Assembly: GCA_002632325.1 (NCBI GenBank)
Contig: NSJK01000017.1
Span: 1-64,000 of the forward strand
Reading direction: 5' to 3'
Source: Lysobacterales bacterium
Lineage (GTDB): Bacteria > Pseudomonadota > Gammaproteobacteria > Xanthomonadales > Rhodanobacteraceae
Length of the DNA: 64,000 nt
This document shows, piece by piece, positions 26,101-34,730 of the stretch; within the stretch, counting starts at the first letter, position 1; every line of letters starts with the position of its first letter. The position numbers were made by a program, and so were the translations under genes. The notes under the pieces were generated by a model, which saw only the letters and a list, made by a program, of their open reading frames with translations, was not told where the DNA came from and did no database searches.

Positions 26101-26361
26101 CCCGGCCGAGCTGTCCGAACTCATCATCGCCACGCCCGAAATCTGCCCGAGCTGGCGTTCGAGCGGGGTGGTCACCAGAGTCGCCATCGTCGAGGCGCTC
26201 GCACCCGGGTACTGGGTCGTGACGATCAGGCTGGGCGCGTCGATGTCGGGCAGCGCCGCCACCGGCAGTGCGCGATAGCCGGTTATGCCAAGCAGCATCA
26301 GCGCCAGCATCAGCAGCGAGGTGGCGATTGGTCGGCGGATGAAGAGAGTGGAAAAGCTCAC
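23116..26361 (-). CDS. mdtB: RND efflux transporter, MdtB-type subunit
   Basis: 1081 residues (MSFSTLFIRRPIATSLLMLA...). Inner-membrane proton-driven multidrug pump of the HAE1/AcrB family. Conserved acidic residues lie in helix 4 (FVVDDAIVMIENIVRYIEQG). Heteromeric partner of the downstream MdtC-like protein, and paralogous to it over the full length. The C-terminus is His-rich (RARLHAHAHGGVA). It follows mdtA by 152 bp on the same strand. The 102-bp repeat island begins a few bases after its stop codon. Confidence 0.93.
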   Translation of the reverse strand: MSFSTLFIRRPIATSLLMLALMLLGITGYRALPVAALPDIDAPSLIVTTQYPGASASTMATLVTTPLERQLGQISGVAMMSSDSSAGLSTIIVEFDKERDIDAAGQDVQSAINGARGTLPGNLPYPPVYNKVNPADAPILTLMLTSDSRPLREVNDYADSILAQRLSQISGVGLVSIAGNVRPAVRVQVNPAQLANLGLTLEDVRSALTQANVNAPKGSLNGSVQSFSIGTNDQLVNAAEYRSTIISYKNNAPVLLSDVAQVVDGVENDQLAAWANSKPAVLLDIRRQPGANIVQTVADIRAQLPQLRSLLPADVKLEVFSDRTVTIRASVEDVQFTLVLTVLLVIAVIFVFLRRLWATVIPSVAVPLSLMGTFGIMAFAGFSLDNLSLMALTVATGFVVDDAIVMIENIVRYIEQGKQPREAAEIGAREIGFTVLSLTVSLIAVFLPLLLMPGVTGRLFHEFAWVLAIAVAISMLISLTLTPMMCAYLLRADELPAGDHGEPAAITSAGKRDLWSRTLHAYERSLDWVLARQPLTLAVAGATLVVTIALYVLIPKGLLPEQDTGLITGVVQADQNVAFPAMEERTKAVAHALRDVPGVAGVAAFIGAGSVNPTLNQGQISIVLKPRGEREGLERLLPKLQQAAAHIPGAALYLKPVQDVALDTRVAPTEYQYSMSEVNSTELAGYAAQMTAALKQRRELADVDNNLAVQGNALHLDIDREKASRLGVPIQTIDDTLYDAYGQRQISTIFTQLNQYRVVLEVAPEFRTSNALLDQLTVRGNGGGALTGSNATSYGQVKSSNSATPAGIGSTGNIGIALGGGGTIPLSALATASKGNAPLVVSHQDQLPAVTISFNLAPGYSLSDAVRAFDEVNAQMKFPPQVRGQFVGKAAEFSASLGDTVLLLLAAVIVIYIVLGVLYESYIHPITILSTLPPAGVGALLALYLFGMPLSIDGIVGIVLLIGIVKKNAIMMIDFAIEAQRHGMQAFDAIRRACLLRFRPIMMTTAAALFGALPLALGTGIGSELRKPLGISIVGGLLLSQLLTLYTTPVIYLYFERLSDWLKARREQRARLHAHAHGGVA

Positions 26362-26513
26362 GGTCCGGTCCTGTGCGAATTGCCGATCGCAGCGACCTGC
26401 GCAGGTTCGCTGAATCGGGTCACGGCTGGGCCGTGGCCTGATGGTTGCATCGGGTCAAATCCAACCCGATGCCTTGTCCTTGTTCGAATGTCCCGTTGCG
26501 CGGACGCGGGGCA

Positions 26514-27734
26514 TCAGTGGCGCGGACGCCCGCCGCCGCTCGGAGATCCGGCCTTCGCCTTGAGCTTGGCCAGTTCCTCGGCAGTTGGCGCGGCCGGCGC
26601 CTCGCCCGGTGCCAGCGGCGTGACCTTGCTGCCCGCCTTGAGCCGGAATTGACCCTCGGTGACCACGCGCTCGCCGCTGGCAAGGCCGCTGCTGACCAGC
26701 ACGGTGTCGTTGCCGGCGTCGCCGCCGGGCACCACGGTCTTCATCTGCACGCTGTTGTCGGCCTGCAGCACATAGGCATAACTGCCTTCGGGGCCGCGCT
26801 GCACGGCCGTCGCCGGCACCACGATACCGCCCTTGACGGTACGTACCTTGACGCGCACGTTGACGAACTGCCCCGGCCACAAGCTGCCGTCGGCATTGGT
26901 GAACTGCGCCTTGACCTTGAAGGTGCCGGTGGCGGTGTCGATCTGGTTGTCGACGACCTTGAGCACACCTTGCGCGATCTCGTGGGCATCGCTGCGGTCG
27001 AAGGCGACCACTTCAGCGCCCGCACTGTCGTCGGCCTGCGCATTGCGCACACTTTCGAGATTCTGTTCAGGCAGCGCGAACAGGATGTTGATCGGATGAA
27101 TCTGGGTCAGCGTGACGATGCCGGTGCCATTGGCGCTGACGAGGTTGCCGACGTCGACCTGGCGGATGCCGGCGACGCCGGTGATCGGCGCGCTGATGCG
27201 GGTGTAACTGAGCTGGGTCTGCGCACTCGAAATCGCCGCATCGTCGGCAGCGACCAGGGCCTGCTGCTGGCGCACGGTCTGACGCTGGTTCTCCAGATCC
27301 TGCGCGGAGACGAAGTTCTTCTTCATCAGCTCTTCGTAGCGAGCCAGCGTGCTCTGCGAAGCGGTGAGTTGAGCGGCGTCCTGCTTCTTGCGCGCAAGTG
27401 CCTGATCGAGTGCGGCCTGAACGGTACGCGGATCGATCTCGGCAATCAGGTCGCCCTGCTTGACTTCCTTGCCTTCGGCAAAGTGCAGCGCCTTGAGCTG
27501 GCCACTCACTTGAGCGTTGACGGTGACCGTGCTGAAGGCCTGTACCGTGCCCAACGCAGACAGATAAACCGGCACGTCCTGCGTGACCGCGGCGACCACG
27601 GTGACCGGTACCGGGTCGTTGTCGGCGCCCCGTTGCCAGGCGCCGCTCGGGGCTTTGTTGGAGAACATGCGCCAGCCAACCAGTGCAACGAGCACTGCGG
27701 CCACAGCGATGAGCGCGATTTTCCTACGCGACAT
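26514..27734 (-). CDS. mdtA: RND efflux periplasmic adaptor, MdtA type
   Basis: 406 residues. Membrane-fusion protein linking the MdtBC pump to an outer-membrane channel. It has an N-terminal membrane anchor (ALIAVAAVLVALVGWRMF) and no lipobox, then a barrel-sandwich half-motif (TVTVNAQVSGQLKALHFAEG), a helical hairpin (about residues 95-165), and beta-barrel and membrane-proximal domains (PGQFVNVRVKV). The tail is Gly/Arg/Pro-rich. First gene of the operon; no outer-membrane factor gene follows mdtC here, so a TolC-like channel must be encoded elsewhere. Confidence 0.93.
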   Translation of the reverse strand: MSRRKIALIAVAAVLVALVGWRMFSNKAPSGAWQRGADNDPVPVTVVAAVTQDVPVYLSALGTVQAFSTVTVNAQVSGQLKALHFAEGKEVKQGDLIAEIDPRTVQAALDQALARKKQDAAQLTASQSTLARYEELMKKNFVSAQDLENQRQTVRQQQALVAADDAAISSAQTQLSYTRISAPITGVAGIRQVDVGNLVSANGTGIVTLTQIHPINILFALPEQNLESVRNAQADDSAGAEVVAFDRSDAHEIAQGVLKVVDNQIDTATGTFKVKAQFTNADGSLWPGQFVNVRVKVRTVKGGIVVPATAVQRGPEGSYAYVLQADNSVQMKTVVPGGDAGNDTVLVSSGLASGERVVTEGQFRLKAGSKVTPLAPGEAPAAPTAEELAKLKAKAGSPSGGGRPRH

Positions 27735-27830
27735 GAAGAATTTCCTTGTGACCCCGGCTTGGGCCGGAACATGGGGGTGTCAATGCGCGAAGGCTAGCAG
27801 TGGAAATGACATGTTGCAGCGCATCGACGA

Positions 27831-27846
27831 GTAAATCATTCTTTAC
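27831..27846. promoter_or_regulatory. Possible operator upstream of mdtA
   Basis: In the only A/T-rich stretch of the mdtA-msrAB intergenic region, GTAAA-N6-TTTAC forms an inverted repeat about 100 bp upstream of the mdtA start. Dimeric repressors of the TetR type often bind such sites near efflux operons. The arms are only 5 bp and no regulator gene is adjacent, so this is tentative. Confidence 0.2.
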
Positions 27847-27985
27847 AAAGCAAAAATAACCGAGCCTGCGCAATTGCCGACAGTGGCCGAAGTCATGCTC
27901 AAGCTTGAATGCCTTGACCGTGACGGCATCTGGATGGTTTCCCGTCATGGCCAACGGATTGCGCAAAGAAACGTGAGGTGCGTGC

Positions 27986-29041
27986 ATGAATGACTCCTGC
28001 GAGCTTCCCCGCATCGGCTCCGCATCGGCGACCCATTCGCTGCCCGATCCGCTGTTCGACCCGGCACCACCCGCCGCGGTGCGCGAGCAGCGAGCCGTGC
28101 TTGCCGGCGGCTGCTTTTGGTGCGTCGAGGCCGTGCTGCGCGCGCTCGATGGCGTGCTCGAGGTGAGCTCGGGCTACAGCGGCGGCGATGCTGCCAGTGC
28201 GAGCTATGAGCGCGTCTGCAGCGGCAGCACTGGGCATGCCGAAGCGGTCGAGGTGCGCTTCGATCCGCAGCGCATCCGCTTCGGACAACTCCTCAAGGTG
28301 TTTTTTGGCGCCGCCCACGATCCGACCCAGGTCGATCGACAGGGCAACGACCGCGGTCGCCAGTACCGCTCGGTGATCTTCTGCGTCGACGCGCAGCAGG
28401 CCGAAATCGCCCGCCGCTACATCACCCAGCTCGACGCCGCGAAGGGTTTTTCGGCGCCGATCGCGACCGAGGTGGTGGCCTTGACGGCATTCCATCGCGC
28501 CGAGGATGAGCATCAGAACTATGCGGCGCGGCACCCTACACAGCCCTACGTCGTCGCGGTCGCCGCGCCGAAAGTAGCCAAGCTGCGCCAGCAGTTCGCA
28601 GACTGGCTCGCTCCCCGCACCGCGCGATCGGCAGCAGGCCACGACCTCACCCCGATCACGCCGGCGCAGCGCGAGCGGCTCGCCGCACGCCTCACGCCGG
28701 ACGAGCGCCACGTTCTGTTCGACCACGGCACCGAACCGCCATTCTGCGGCGGGCTGCTGCATGAGCACGGCACGGGCGTGTTCGCCTGTCGCCTGTGCGC
28801 GCTGCCCTTGTTCGCCTCGACGGCGAAATTCGAATCGGGCAGCGGCTGGCCGAGTTTCACGACGCCGTTCGATCCTGCGCATCTGCGCCAGCTCGAGGAC
28901 CGCAGTCACGGCATGGTCCGCGTCGAGATCCGCTGTGCACGCTGCGACGGTCACCTCGGCCATGTCTTTCCAGATGGCCCGCCACCGACCGGCTTGCGCT
29001 ATTGCTTGAATTCCTTGGCGCTCGAGTTCCAGCCCGCCTGA
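27986..29041 (+). CDS. msrAB: Fused peptide methionine sulfoxide reductase MsrA-MsrB
   Basis: 351 residues. Repairs oxidised methionine: the N-terminal MsrA domain reduces the S-sulfoxide with nucleophile Cys43 in GGCFWCVE; the C-terminal MsrB domain reduces the R-sulfoxide. The MsrB half has two zinc CxxC pairs (CRLC and CARC) and the catalytic Cys in RYCLNS. A linker of about 30 residues joins them. There is no signal peptide or membrane anchor, so it is probably cytosolic. GAGGTG lies before the ATG. Divergent from mdtA. Confidence 0.95.
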   Translation: MNDSCELPRIGSASATHSLPDPLFDPAPPAAVREQRAVLAGGCFWCVEAVLRALDGVLEVSSGYSGGDAASASYERVCSGSTGHAEAVEVRFDPQRIRFGQLLKVFFGAAHDPTQVDRQGNDRGRQYRSVIFCVDAQQAEIARRYITQLDAAKGFSAPIATEVVALTAFHRAEDEHQNYAARHPTQPYVVAVAAPKVAKLRQQFADWLAPRTARSAAGHDLTPITPAQRERLAARLTPDERHVLFDHGTEPPFCGGLLHEHGTGVFACRLCALPLFASTAKFESGSGWPSFTTPFDPAHLRQLEDRSHGMVRVEIRCARCDGHLGHVFPDGPPPTGLRYCLNSLALEFQPA

Positions 29042-29117
29042 GTCGGCGTCTTTGGCCTTGCCACAAGGGCGCGGCCGCGTGCTTCAATCGGGCCTTGCCA
29101 GTCGCCGCCCGCAAATC

Positions 29118-29561
29118 ATGTCAGCGCCCCTGCCCCAGTCCGAATGGTCGATGCTGATCCCGCACGCGGGATCGATGTGCCTGCTCGATGAAGTCATCGC
29201 CTGGGATGAGGAATCGATCCATGCGCGCACGGCTTCGCACGGTCGCTCCGACCATCCGCTGCGCAGCGACGGCCGGCTGCGTGCGCTGCATCTGTGCGAG
29301 TACGGCGCGCAGGCCATGGCCGTGCACGGCGGACTGCTCGCGCGGGCGCAGGGAAAGATCGCCGAGCCGGGACTGCTGGTGTCCTTGCGCGAGGTCGAGT
29401 TGCAGGTCGCGCGCATCGACGACTTGCCCGGCCTGCTCGATGTGCATGCGCGGCGCCTGCTTGCCGGTGACGGGCACTGGCAATACGCGTTTCGCATCGA
29501 GCATGCGGGCGCGCTGCTCGCACAAGGCCGCGCCGCGGTGATCGCGGGCGCGGCGAGCTGA
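29118..29561 (+). CDS. Hotdog-fold 3-hydroxyacyl-ACP dehydratase-like protein (ApeP type)
   Basis: 147 residues. Resembles FabZ-like dehydratases of aryl-polyene/xanthomonadin clusters: IPHAGSMCLLDEVIAWDEES contains the His-x-x-x-M/P-x-L-x-D pattern, and LRALHLCEYGAQAMAVHGGL is the central helix with the conserved Glu. The ATG at 29118 is used. It stands alone; no ketosynthase, acyl carrier protein or other pathway gene is nearby. It converges on the carboxypeptidase gene, with 4 bp between stops. Function in pigment or fatty-acid synthesis is inferred from family only. Confidence 0.75.
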   Translation: MSAPLPQSEWSMLIPHAGSMCLLDEVIAWDEESIHARTASHGRSDHPLRSDGRLRALHLCEYGAQAMAVHGGLLARAQGKIAEPGLLVSLREVELQVARIDDLPGLLDVHARRLLAGDGHWQYAFRIEHAGALLAQGRAAVIAGAAS

Positions 29562-29565
29562 GGCT

Positions 29566-32073
29566 TCAGCCCTCGAAGCCGTTGACGAAGATGTGGTCGT
29601 CCCATTGTGCGCGACAGGCCGCACCGCCGGCTTCGAGACGGATGTTGTCGACGGCCCAACCCGGACTGTTGACCGAACCGTCACTGCTCAGGCGGAAGCG
29701 CAACTTGAATGCCGCGGCATTGTTGGCACCGGCGGGCAGGTCGAGGCGATGCGATTGCCAGCTGGCCTGGCCGCTGCACTGGTAGAGCTGCGTCCACGAT
29801 GTGCCACCGTTGCTGCTGAATTCGACATGGCCGTAGTCGTAGCCGGTCTCGGTTGCGCAGAAGTCGTCGAACTCGAGCACCGCGTCCGCATAGCCGCCCA
29901 GATTCATGCTCGCCGAGGTCAGCGAGGCGTCGAGATTCGTGCCGTAGTTGGGTGTGTTCCAAGCCTTGCCGGTGTGGCCGGCGATGTTGCTCTGGATCAC
30001 CCACGGGCTTTGCGCAGTCCAGCCCTGAGTGCCATTTTCGACGGTGTCGTCGATCAACTTGCAGGTCGGATACAACGCGAAATCATGGGTGACCGTGGCG
30101 CCGGCGGCGAGAGCAACACTCGTGAGGTCTTCGGACAGGTAATGCGGTGCGCTGACATGCACCACGAAATTGCCCGGATAGGCATGCGCCGTGTAGGCAC
30201 CACTGCCGGCGTCACTGCTGGCCAGTTGCGTCTGGCTGCCTGCAGTGAGCGTGATGTTCGCTTGCAGCGGTTGCAGTGTCGCCTGATCACGAACGTGACC
30301 GGCAAGAGTGCCGACACTGTTCGCGGCCACCACGTTGAACAGCGCGGCATTGGCGGTGCCGGCGTTGCCGGCGACATCACTGCCCTGCAGGAAGACGAGG
30401 TGGCGCCCGGCTGCCAGGCCGGTGGTGTCGATGCTGCCGCCAACGTTCTCCGCAGTCGTGTTGAACGTGCCATCGGTGGCGACCAGCGCGACCGGATTGG
30501 CGCCGGCCTGCCAGGGCAGCTTGTCGACGCTCGCGCGCGCGCTGGCGATGTTGCGCACGACGCCCGGCACGCTGTCGCCGGTGGTGGACTGATTGAAGCG
30601 CGTGTCGTCGATGCGTGCACTCACGGGCACCGAATCACCCGCGACGACGAGGCTGGAACCCACAGTCACCTCAAGGGCATCGGGGCCGGCGGGCTGCTGG
30701 TAGATCGCATGCAGCGCGCGCGCGGCATAGCGCAGCGAGGCGAGATTGGCCGGCACCGTGGTCGAAACGAAATCGTTGCAATCCTGGAAGAAGTCGTCGC
30801 CATCCAGCTCGATCGTGAAGGCCGGCACGCCGAGCAGACCATACATGGTGTCGTCGGTGGTGCCGTCGGTCGGATAAAGCGAGTCGGACTGCTCGGGCAC
30901 GTAGCCGCTGTACCAGGCGACGCGCCGACCGAGCGTGCGCAGTGCAGCCTGGTTGGGCGCGCCACTGGTGGTGTCGCCCCACGGCCATAGCACGAGCTCG
31001 GCATTGCTGTGGATGTCGATGAAGAAACCGGTGGTGTCATCGGGCGCGGCCGCGCCGCCATCGCCAGCGACCGTGGATGGATTCATCGGTCCGCTGCGGC
31101 GATCGGCGAACACACCGCCGCTGCATTCGCCCGCCGCGTTGCAGGTGCCGGCCACGTAGTTGACGAGGTTCTGCGTCTCCGGTTCGGAAGCCTTGACCGG
31201 GCCGCGAAAGGTCTGGCTGCAATAGCTGCCGCTCGAGCCCTCGCCATTGGTGATGTTCCAGTGGAACGGGAAATTGCGGTTGAGATCGACGCCATATTGC
31301 GAGCCCGAGGTCACCGGGCCGGCGCACGGTCCATTGACCGTGTCGACGTTCTTGCGCTGGTAGAGCTGCTGCTCGGCTATCTTGCGTCCGTCGGGATTGG
31401 CTTCGAGGATCAGGCGGAAATCATTGTGATCGACCAGCCAGGTCGCCTCGGGATCGGTGCCGTAGTTGTTGACCAGCCACTCGCCAAAGCGCGTGGTGAG
31501 TTCCGCCGGGCCGTACTCGCGCGCATGGATCGAGCCGAACAGCACCATCGCCGGACGATTGGGATCGCTGGCGAGCGTGTCGAAATTGGTGATGCGCAGT
31601 GCGCGCATCTCGTAACCGGTCGAGGCGTTCTGGGTCTTGTTCCAGGTCGGACCGATCTCGTCGATGTCGACGAGGTTGGGATGTGCGGATTTCAGCGCAT
31701 CCATCGTCGAATAGGTTTCCTCGACCGTGCGGAAACAGGCGTAACCCGGAATCGACTTGGGACTCACGCCGGTGCGCAGCGCCGCCAGCAGTTGATCCTG
31801 AAAGCCATGCAGTCGGGCACTACCGGCGAGGTCGACGCCGATCGCCTCGAGGCCTGCCGCGCGCAGCAGTTCGACGCCTTGCTGGTCGGCGAGCACGCGC
31901 ACGCTTTGGTGCTTGCGATCGACCTTGAGGTGATCGAACGAGCGGGCCGCGCGCGCGAGACTGGCCGCATCGGGATAGTGGGCCTGGATGATCCATTCCT
32001 GTTTGCTGGCGTCCTGCGCCTGGGCGCAGGACGCAACGACGGCAAAGGCGATGGCAAGGGGGAGTGCGCGCAT
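29566..32073 (-). CDS. Secreted M14-family zinc carboxypeptidase with C-terminal IFxNGFE tail
   Basis: 835 residues. A signal peptide (MRALPLAIAFAVVASCAQAQ) leads to a propeptide-like region, then the M14 peptidase domain: zinc ligands in SIHAREYGPAE (His-x-x-Glu) and the later His of FIDIHSNAELVL, and substrate Arg in GVDLNRNFPF. A carboxypeptidase regulatory-like beta domain (LAGHVRDQATLQPLQANITL) follows, then a jelly-roll-like domain (about 690-820). The last residues, DDHIFVNGFEG, match a tail also found on the protein at 52927-53943. Monocistronic. Confidence 0.9.
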   Translation of the reverse strand: MRALPLAIAFAVVASCAQAQDASKQEWIIQAHYPDAASLARAARSFDHLKVDRKHQSVRVLADQQGVELLRAAGLEAIGVDLAGSARLHGFQDQLLAALRTGVSPKSIPGYACFRTVEETYSTMDALKSAHPNLVDIDEIGPTWNKTQNASTGYEMRALRITNFDTLASDPNRPAMVLFGSIHAREYGPAELTTRFGEWLVNNYGTDPEATWLVDHNDFRLILEANPDGRKIAEQQLYQRKNVDTVNGPCAGPVTSGSQYGVDLNRNFPFHWNITNGEGSSGSYCSQTFRGPVKASEPETQNLVNYVAGTCNAAGECSGGVFADRRSGPMNPSTVAGDGGAAAPDDTTGFFIDIHSNAELVLWPWGDTTSGAPNQAALRTLGRRVAWYSGYVPEQSDSLYPTDGTTDDTMYGLLGVPAFTIELDGDDFFQDCNDFVSTTVPANLASLRYAARALHAIYQQPAGPDALEVTVGSSLVVAGDSVPVSARIDDTRFNQSTTGDSVPGVVRNIASARASVDKLPWQAGANPVALVATDGTFNTTAENVGGSIDTTGLAAGRHLVFLQGSDVAGNAGTANAALFNVVAANSVGTLAGHVRDQATLQPLQANITLTAGSQTQLASSDAGSGAYTAHAYPGNFVVHVSAPHYLSEDLTSVALAAGATVTHDFALYPTCKLIDDTVENGTQGWTAQSPWVIQSNIAGHTGKAWNTPNYGTNLDASLTSASMNLGGYADAVLEFDDFCATETGYDYGHVEFSSNGGTSWTQLYQCSGQASWQSHRLDLPAGANNAAAFKLRFRLSSDGSVNSPGWAVDNIRLEAGGAACRAQWDDHIFVNGFEG

Positions 32074-32304
32074 GGGGGGCCTTCCTCTGGACGAAAGTCC
32101 CGATCATAGGGGCATCGGCGGCAGCGATGCAGTGATTGCATGATCAAAGCGTGACGCAACACGCATGCGCCCGGCTTCGTGTCCGCAGTGCAGCATGCAC
32201 CTTGTGCAGCGGGCTTGAACCCGCTCCGGCGGGCCGGCATCATCGTTGGTTTCGCGTACGGCCTTGCCTGCAAGGCTCGCCGTCGCCAGGGACACGGGCG
32301 CACC

Positions 32305-33648
32305 ATGGATTCCACCGACGACTACTTCAAGCGCGTGAAGGCGGAGATTCTCGCCGAGGCCGAAATCGCGCGCATGCGCGCGCCGCTGCCACGTCGGGAA
32401 CCCCCGCCGCGCGGCAGCACCGCGCCCGTCATCGACGTCAGCGGGATCGAGCGCGACCGGCTCGACTACCGCATTGCCGAGCTGACCGACGAAAACTACA
32501 TCGCCTTCGTCGAGCAGGCCTATCGTGCGATTCTCAAGCGTCCCGGTGATGAGGCAGGTCGCAACAGCCAGATCAACCATCTTGCCAAGGGCGCGAGCAA
32601 GGCCGAGATCCTCGGCAACTTGCGTTGGTCGCCTGAAGGTCGGAGGGTCGGTGCCCACATCCGCGGCTTGTTGCCACGCTACCTGCTGGCCAAGCTCAGC
32701 CATGTGCGCGGGATTGGGTATCTGGTCGACTGGTGCGCGAGCTTCGCAAGTCTGCCCGTGTTGTTGCGGCACCAGCGAGCTGCCGATGTCATGATCGCAT
32801 CGAAGATCGGCGAGCTGGCACAAACCCTGCGCGCCTGTGAGGAGCGGCTGGGCGCGTTGGAACAGAGGATCGAGCGGGGCACGAGTCAGGTCGAGCAGCG
32901 GCTGCGAGTGATCGATGAGCGGTTCGGGATCGTGGACACGCGTCTGGTCGGCCACACCCAGACCGTCGACGAACTGCGTCACTATGTCTACGCCGGCAAC
33001 CATTGGTTGGCCACGGTGCAGCGCAATTTTGCCGATCTTGAACGCATCGCCGATGAGCAGCGTCGGCGGGTCGATGTGCTCGCTGCAGGCGTGCAGGAAA
33101 CCGACGCGCAGATCAAGGCACACAGCACCCGCCATGCGCGCTGGAGCAGTGAAATCGCGGCGCGTCTGCACGCCGGGGCGCGCGTGCTGGATCTGGGCAG
33201 CGGCGATGGTGCCTGGCTCGCCGGGCTTGCCGCATGCGGCATGAACGCGGCCGGCGTTGAGCCGGTGTCGCCGTTGGTGAAAGCGGCAGCCCTGCAAGCG
33301 CGACCAGTCGCCGCTGGCGATCCCTTGGCAGCGCTCGAGCGTTGCAGCGATGGCAGCCTCGACGCGATCACGCTCGCGGATGCAAGCCTTTGCTGTGGCT
33401 CGGCATCGCTGCTGCGCCTCCTGGATGCAACGGCACGTGTGCTTGCACGACCTGGCTGGCTGTTCGTGCGCGTCGAGGCCGAGCCGCGCCGCGCGGATGC
33501 CGGCTCGGGTTTCGATGCAGAGCGCTGGCGGGCGCTGCTGGCCGCGGCGGGGTTCGAAGACCTTGCGGTGGTCGAAGTCGCCGGCGGCAGTCTTGTCGCT
33601 GCACGCTGCGCAGGCGCGGTCGGTCAGTCCGTGACCGGCGCACAATGA
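32305..33648 (+). CDS. DUF4214, coiled coil and SAM-dependent methyltransferase fusion
   Basis: 447 residues. An N-terminal DUF4214 domain (ENYIAFVEQAYRAILKRPGD, about residues 58-115) is followed by a short hydrophobic stretch and a long coiled coil (about 165-275; heptads such as LEQRIERGTSQVEQRL). The C-terminal class-I methyltransferase domain has the SAM motif RVLDLGSGDGAWLAGLA. This layout recalls O-antigen and capsule chain-terminating methyltransferases. First of four genes overlapping by 4 bp; the next three are glycosyltransferases, so a role in modifying or measuring a surface glycan is likely. Start chosen at the ATG giving the acidic N-terminus MDSTDDYFK. Confidence 0.8.
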   Translation: MDSTDDYFKRVKAEILAEAEIARMRAPLPRREPPPRGSTAPVIDVSGIERDRLDYRIAELTDENYIAFVEQAYRAILKRPGDEAGRNSQINHLAKGASKAEILGNLRWSPEGRRVGAHIRGLLPRYLLAKLSHVRGIGYLVDWCASFASLPVLLRHQRAADVMIASKIGELAQTLRACEERLGALEQRIERGTSQVEQRLRVIDERFGIVDTRLVGHTQTVDELRHYVYAGNHWLATVQRNFADLERIADEQRRRVDVLAAGVQETDAQIKAHSTRHARWSSEIAARLHAGARVLDLGSGDGAWLAGLAACGMNAAGVEPVSPLVKAAALQARPVAAGDPLAALERCSDGSLDAITLADASLCCGSASLLRLLDATARVLARPGWLFVRVEAEPRRADAGSGFDAERWRALLAAAGFEDLAVVEVAGGSLVAARCAGAVGQSVTGAQ

Positions 33649-34730
33649 AGATCGCGATGCTGGTGCCGGGCCTGCGCCCGCACGACGCCGTGAGCAACGA
33701 CGTGCGTGGCATGACCGCGGTTCTGCGCGGGGATGGCCATGAGGTCGCGGTGTTCGCACCCCACGCGCAGGGCGTCGACGAGGTCGTGCGCGCGCCCGAG
33801 GAATTGTCGGCCTGGCTCGATCACCGCGACGGCGTCCTCGTCTATCACTATTGCGTGGGTTGGGATCTTGCCCTGAATGCGATGCGCAAGACGCGCGCGC
33901 GGCGCGTGCTGCGCTATCACAACATCACGCCGCCGGAGTTCTTCACCGACTGGTCGCCGGGCTACGTGAGCGCCTGCGAAGAGGGTCGCCGCCAGCTCGA
34001 TGATTTTGCAGCCCTCGGATGCGACTTGTATCTGGGCGACTCGCCCTACAACAACGAGGATTTCATCAGTCGTGGTATTGGTACCGAACGCTGCGAGGTG
34101 CTTGCGCCGTTCCATGAAATCGAGCACTTGCTGGACCTGCCGGCCAAGTCCGAACGCATTCCGCAGGGCTCGCCGCTGTGGCTTGCGGTCGGGCGCATTT
34201 CGCCCAACAAGAGTTACCTCGAACTGGTCGATGCGTTTGCCGCCAGTTTCCCAGCGGCGCGGGGCGATGCACCGCACCTGCTGATCATCGGCAAACTCGA
34301 TCCGAATCTGGCGCGTTATGGCGAAGCCCTGCAGGCACGCATCGCTGCACACGGCCTCGAACAGCACATCACGATCCTGCAGGATGCGAACGGTGCCGAG
34401 CTGCGCGCAGCGTTCGAGCATGCAACGGCATTCGTCATGTTGAGCAAGCACGAAGGGTTTTGCGTGCCGCTGGTCGAGGCCATGGCCTTGGGTACACCGA
34501 TCGTCGCGCTGGCCTCGAGCGCCATGCCCTCGACGATCGGCGATGCCGGCATCGTCTGGGATTGCGATGAGCCGCCCCTGATTGCGACCACGGTGGCGCG
34601 GATCGGTGCAGATGCGCAATTGCGGTCGACCCTGCGGGAACGTGGCCGTGCACGCTTTGCGAACACCTTCGCCAATCCCGTGCTGGGACAGCGTCTGCGC
34701 CTCATCATGCAACGATTTGCCTCGCCATGA
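33645..34730 (+). CDS. Family 4 glycosyltransferase, copy A
   Basis: 361 residues. GT-B-fold retaining glycosyltransferase: N-terminal Rossmann half from MKIAMLVPGLRPHDAVSNDV, C-terminal half with LAVGRISPNKSYLELV and the nucleotide-sugar E-x7-E motif in EGFCVPLVEAMALG. It shares YHNITPPEFF and CDLYLGDSPYN with the next gene (YHNITPAHFF, CDLYLGDSHFN), so the two are tandem paralogues. It starts with an ATGA overlap of the methyltransferase stop. Sugar and acceptor are unknown. Confidence 0.88.
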   Translation: MKIAMLVPGLRPHDAVSNDVRGMTAVLRGDGHEVAVFAPHAQGVDEVVRAPEELSAWLDHRDGVLVYHYCVGWDLALNAMRKTRARRVLRYHNITPPEFFTDWSPGYVSACEEGRRQLDDFAALGCDLYLGDSPYNNEDFISRGIGTERCEVLAPFHEIEHLLDLPAKSERIPQGSPLWLAVGRISPNKSYLELVDAFAASFPAARGDAPHLLIIGKLDPNLARYGEALQARIAAHGLEQHITILQDANGAELRAAFEHATAFVMLSKHEGFCVPLVEAMALGTPIVALASSAMPSTIGDAGIVWDCDEPPLIATTVARIGADAQLRSTLRERGRARFANTFANPVLGQRLRLIMQRFASP

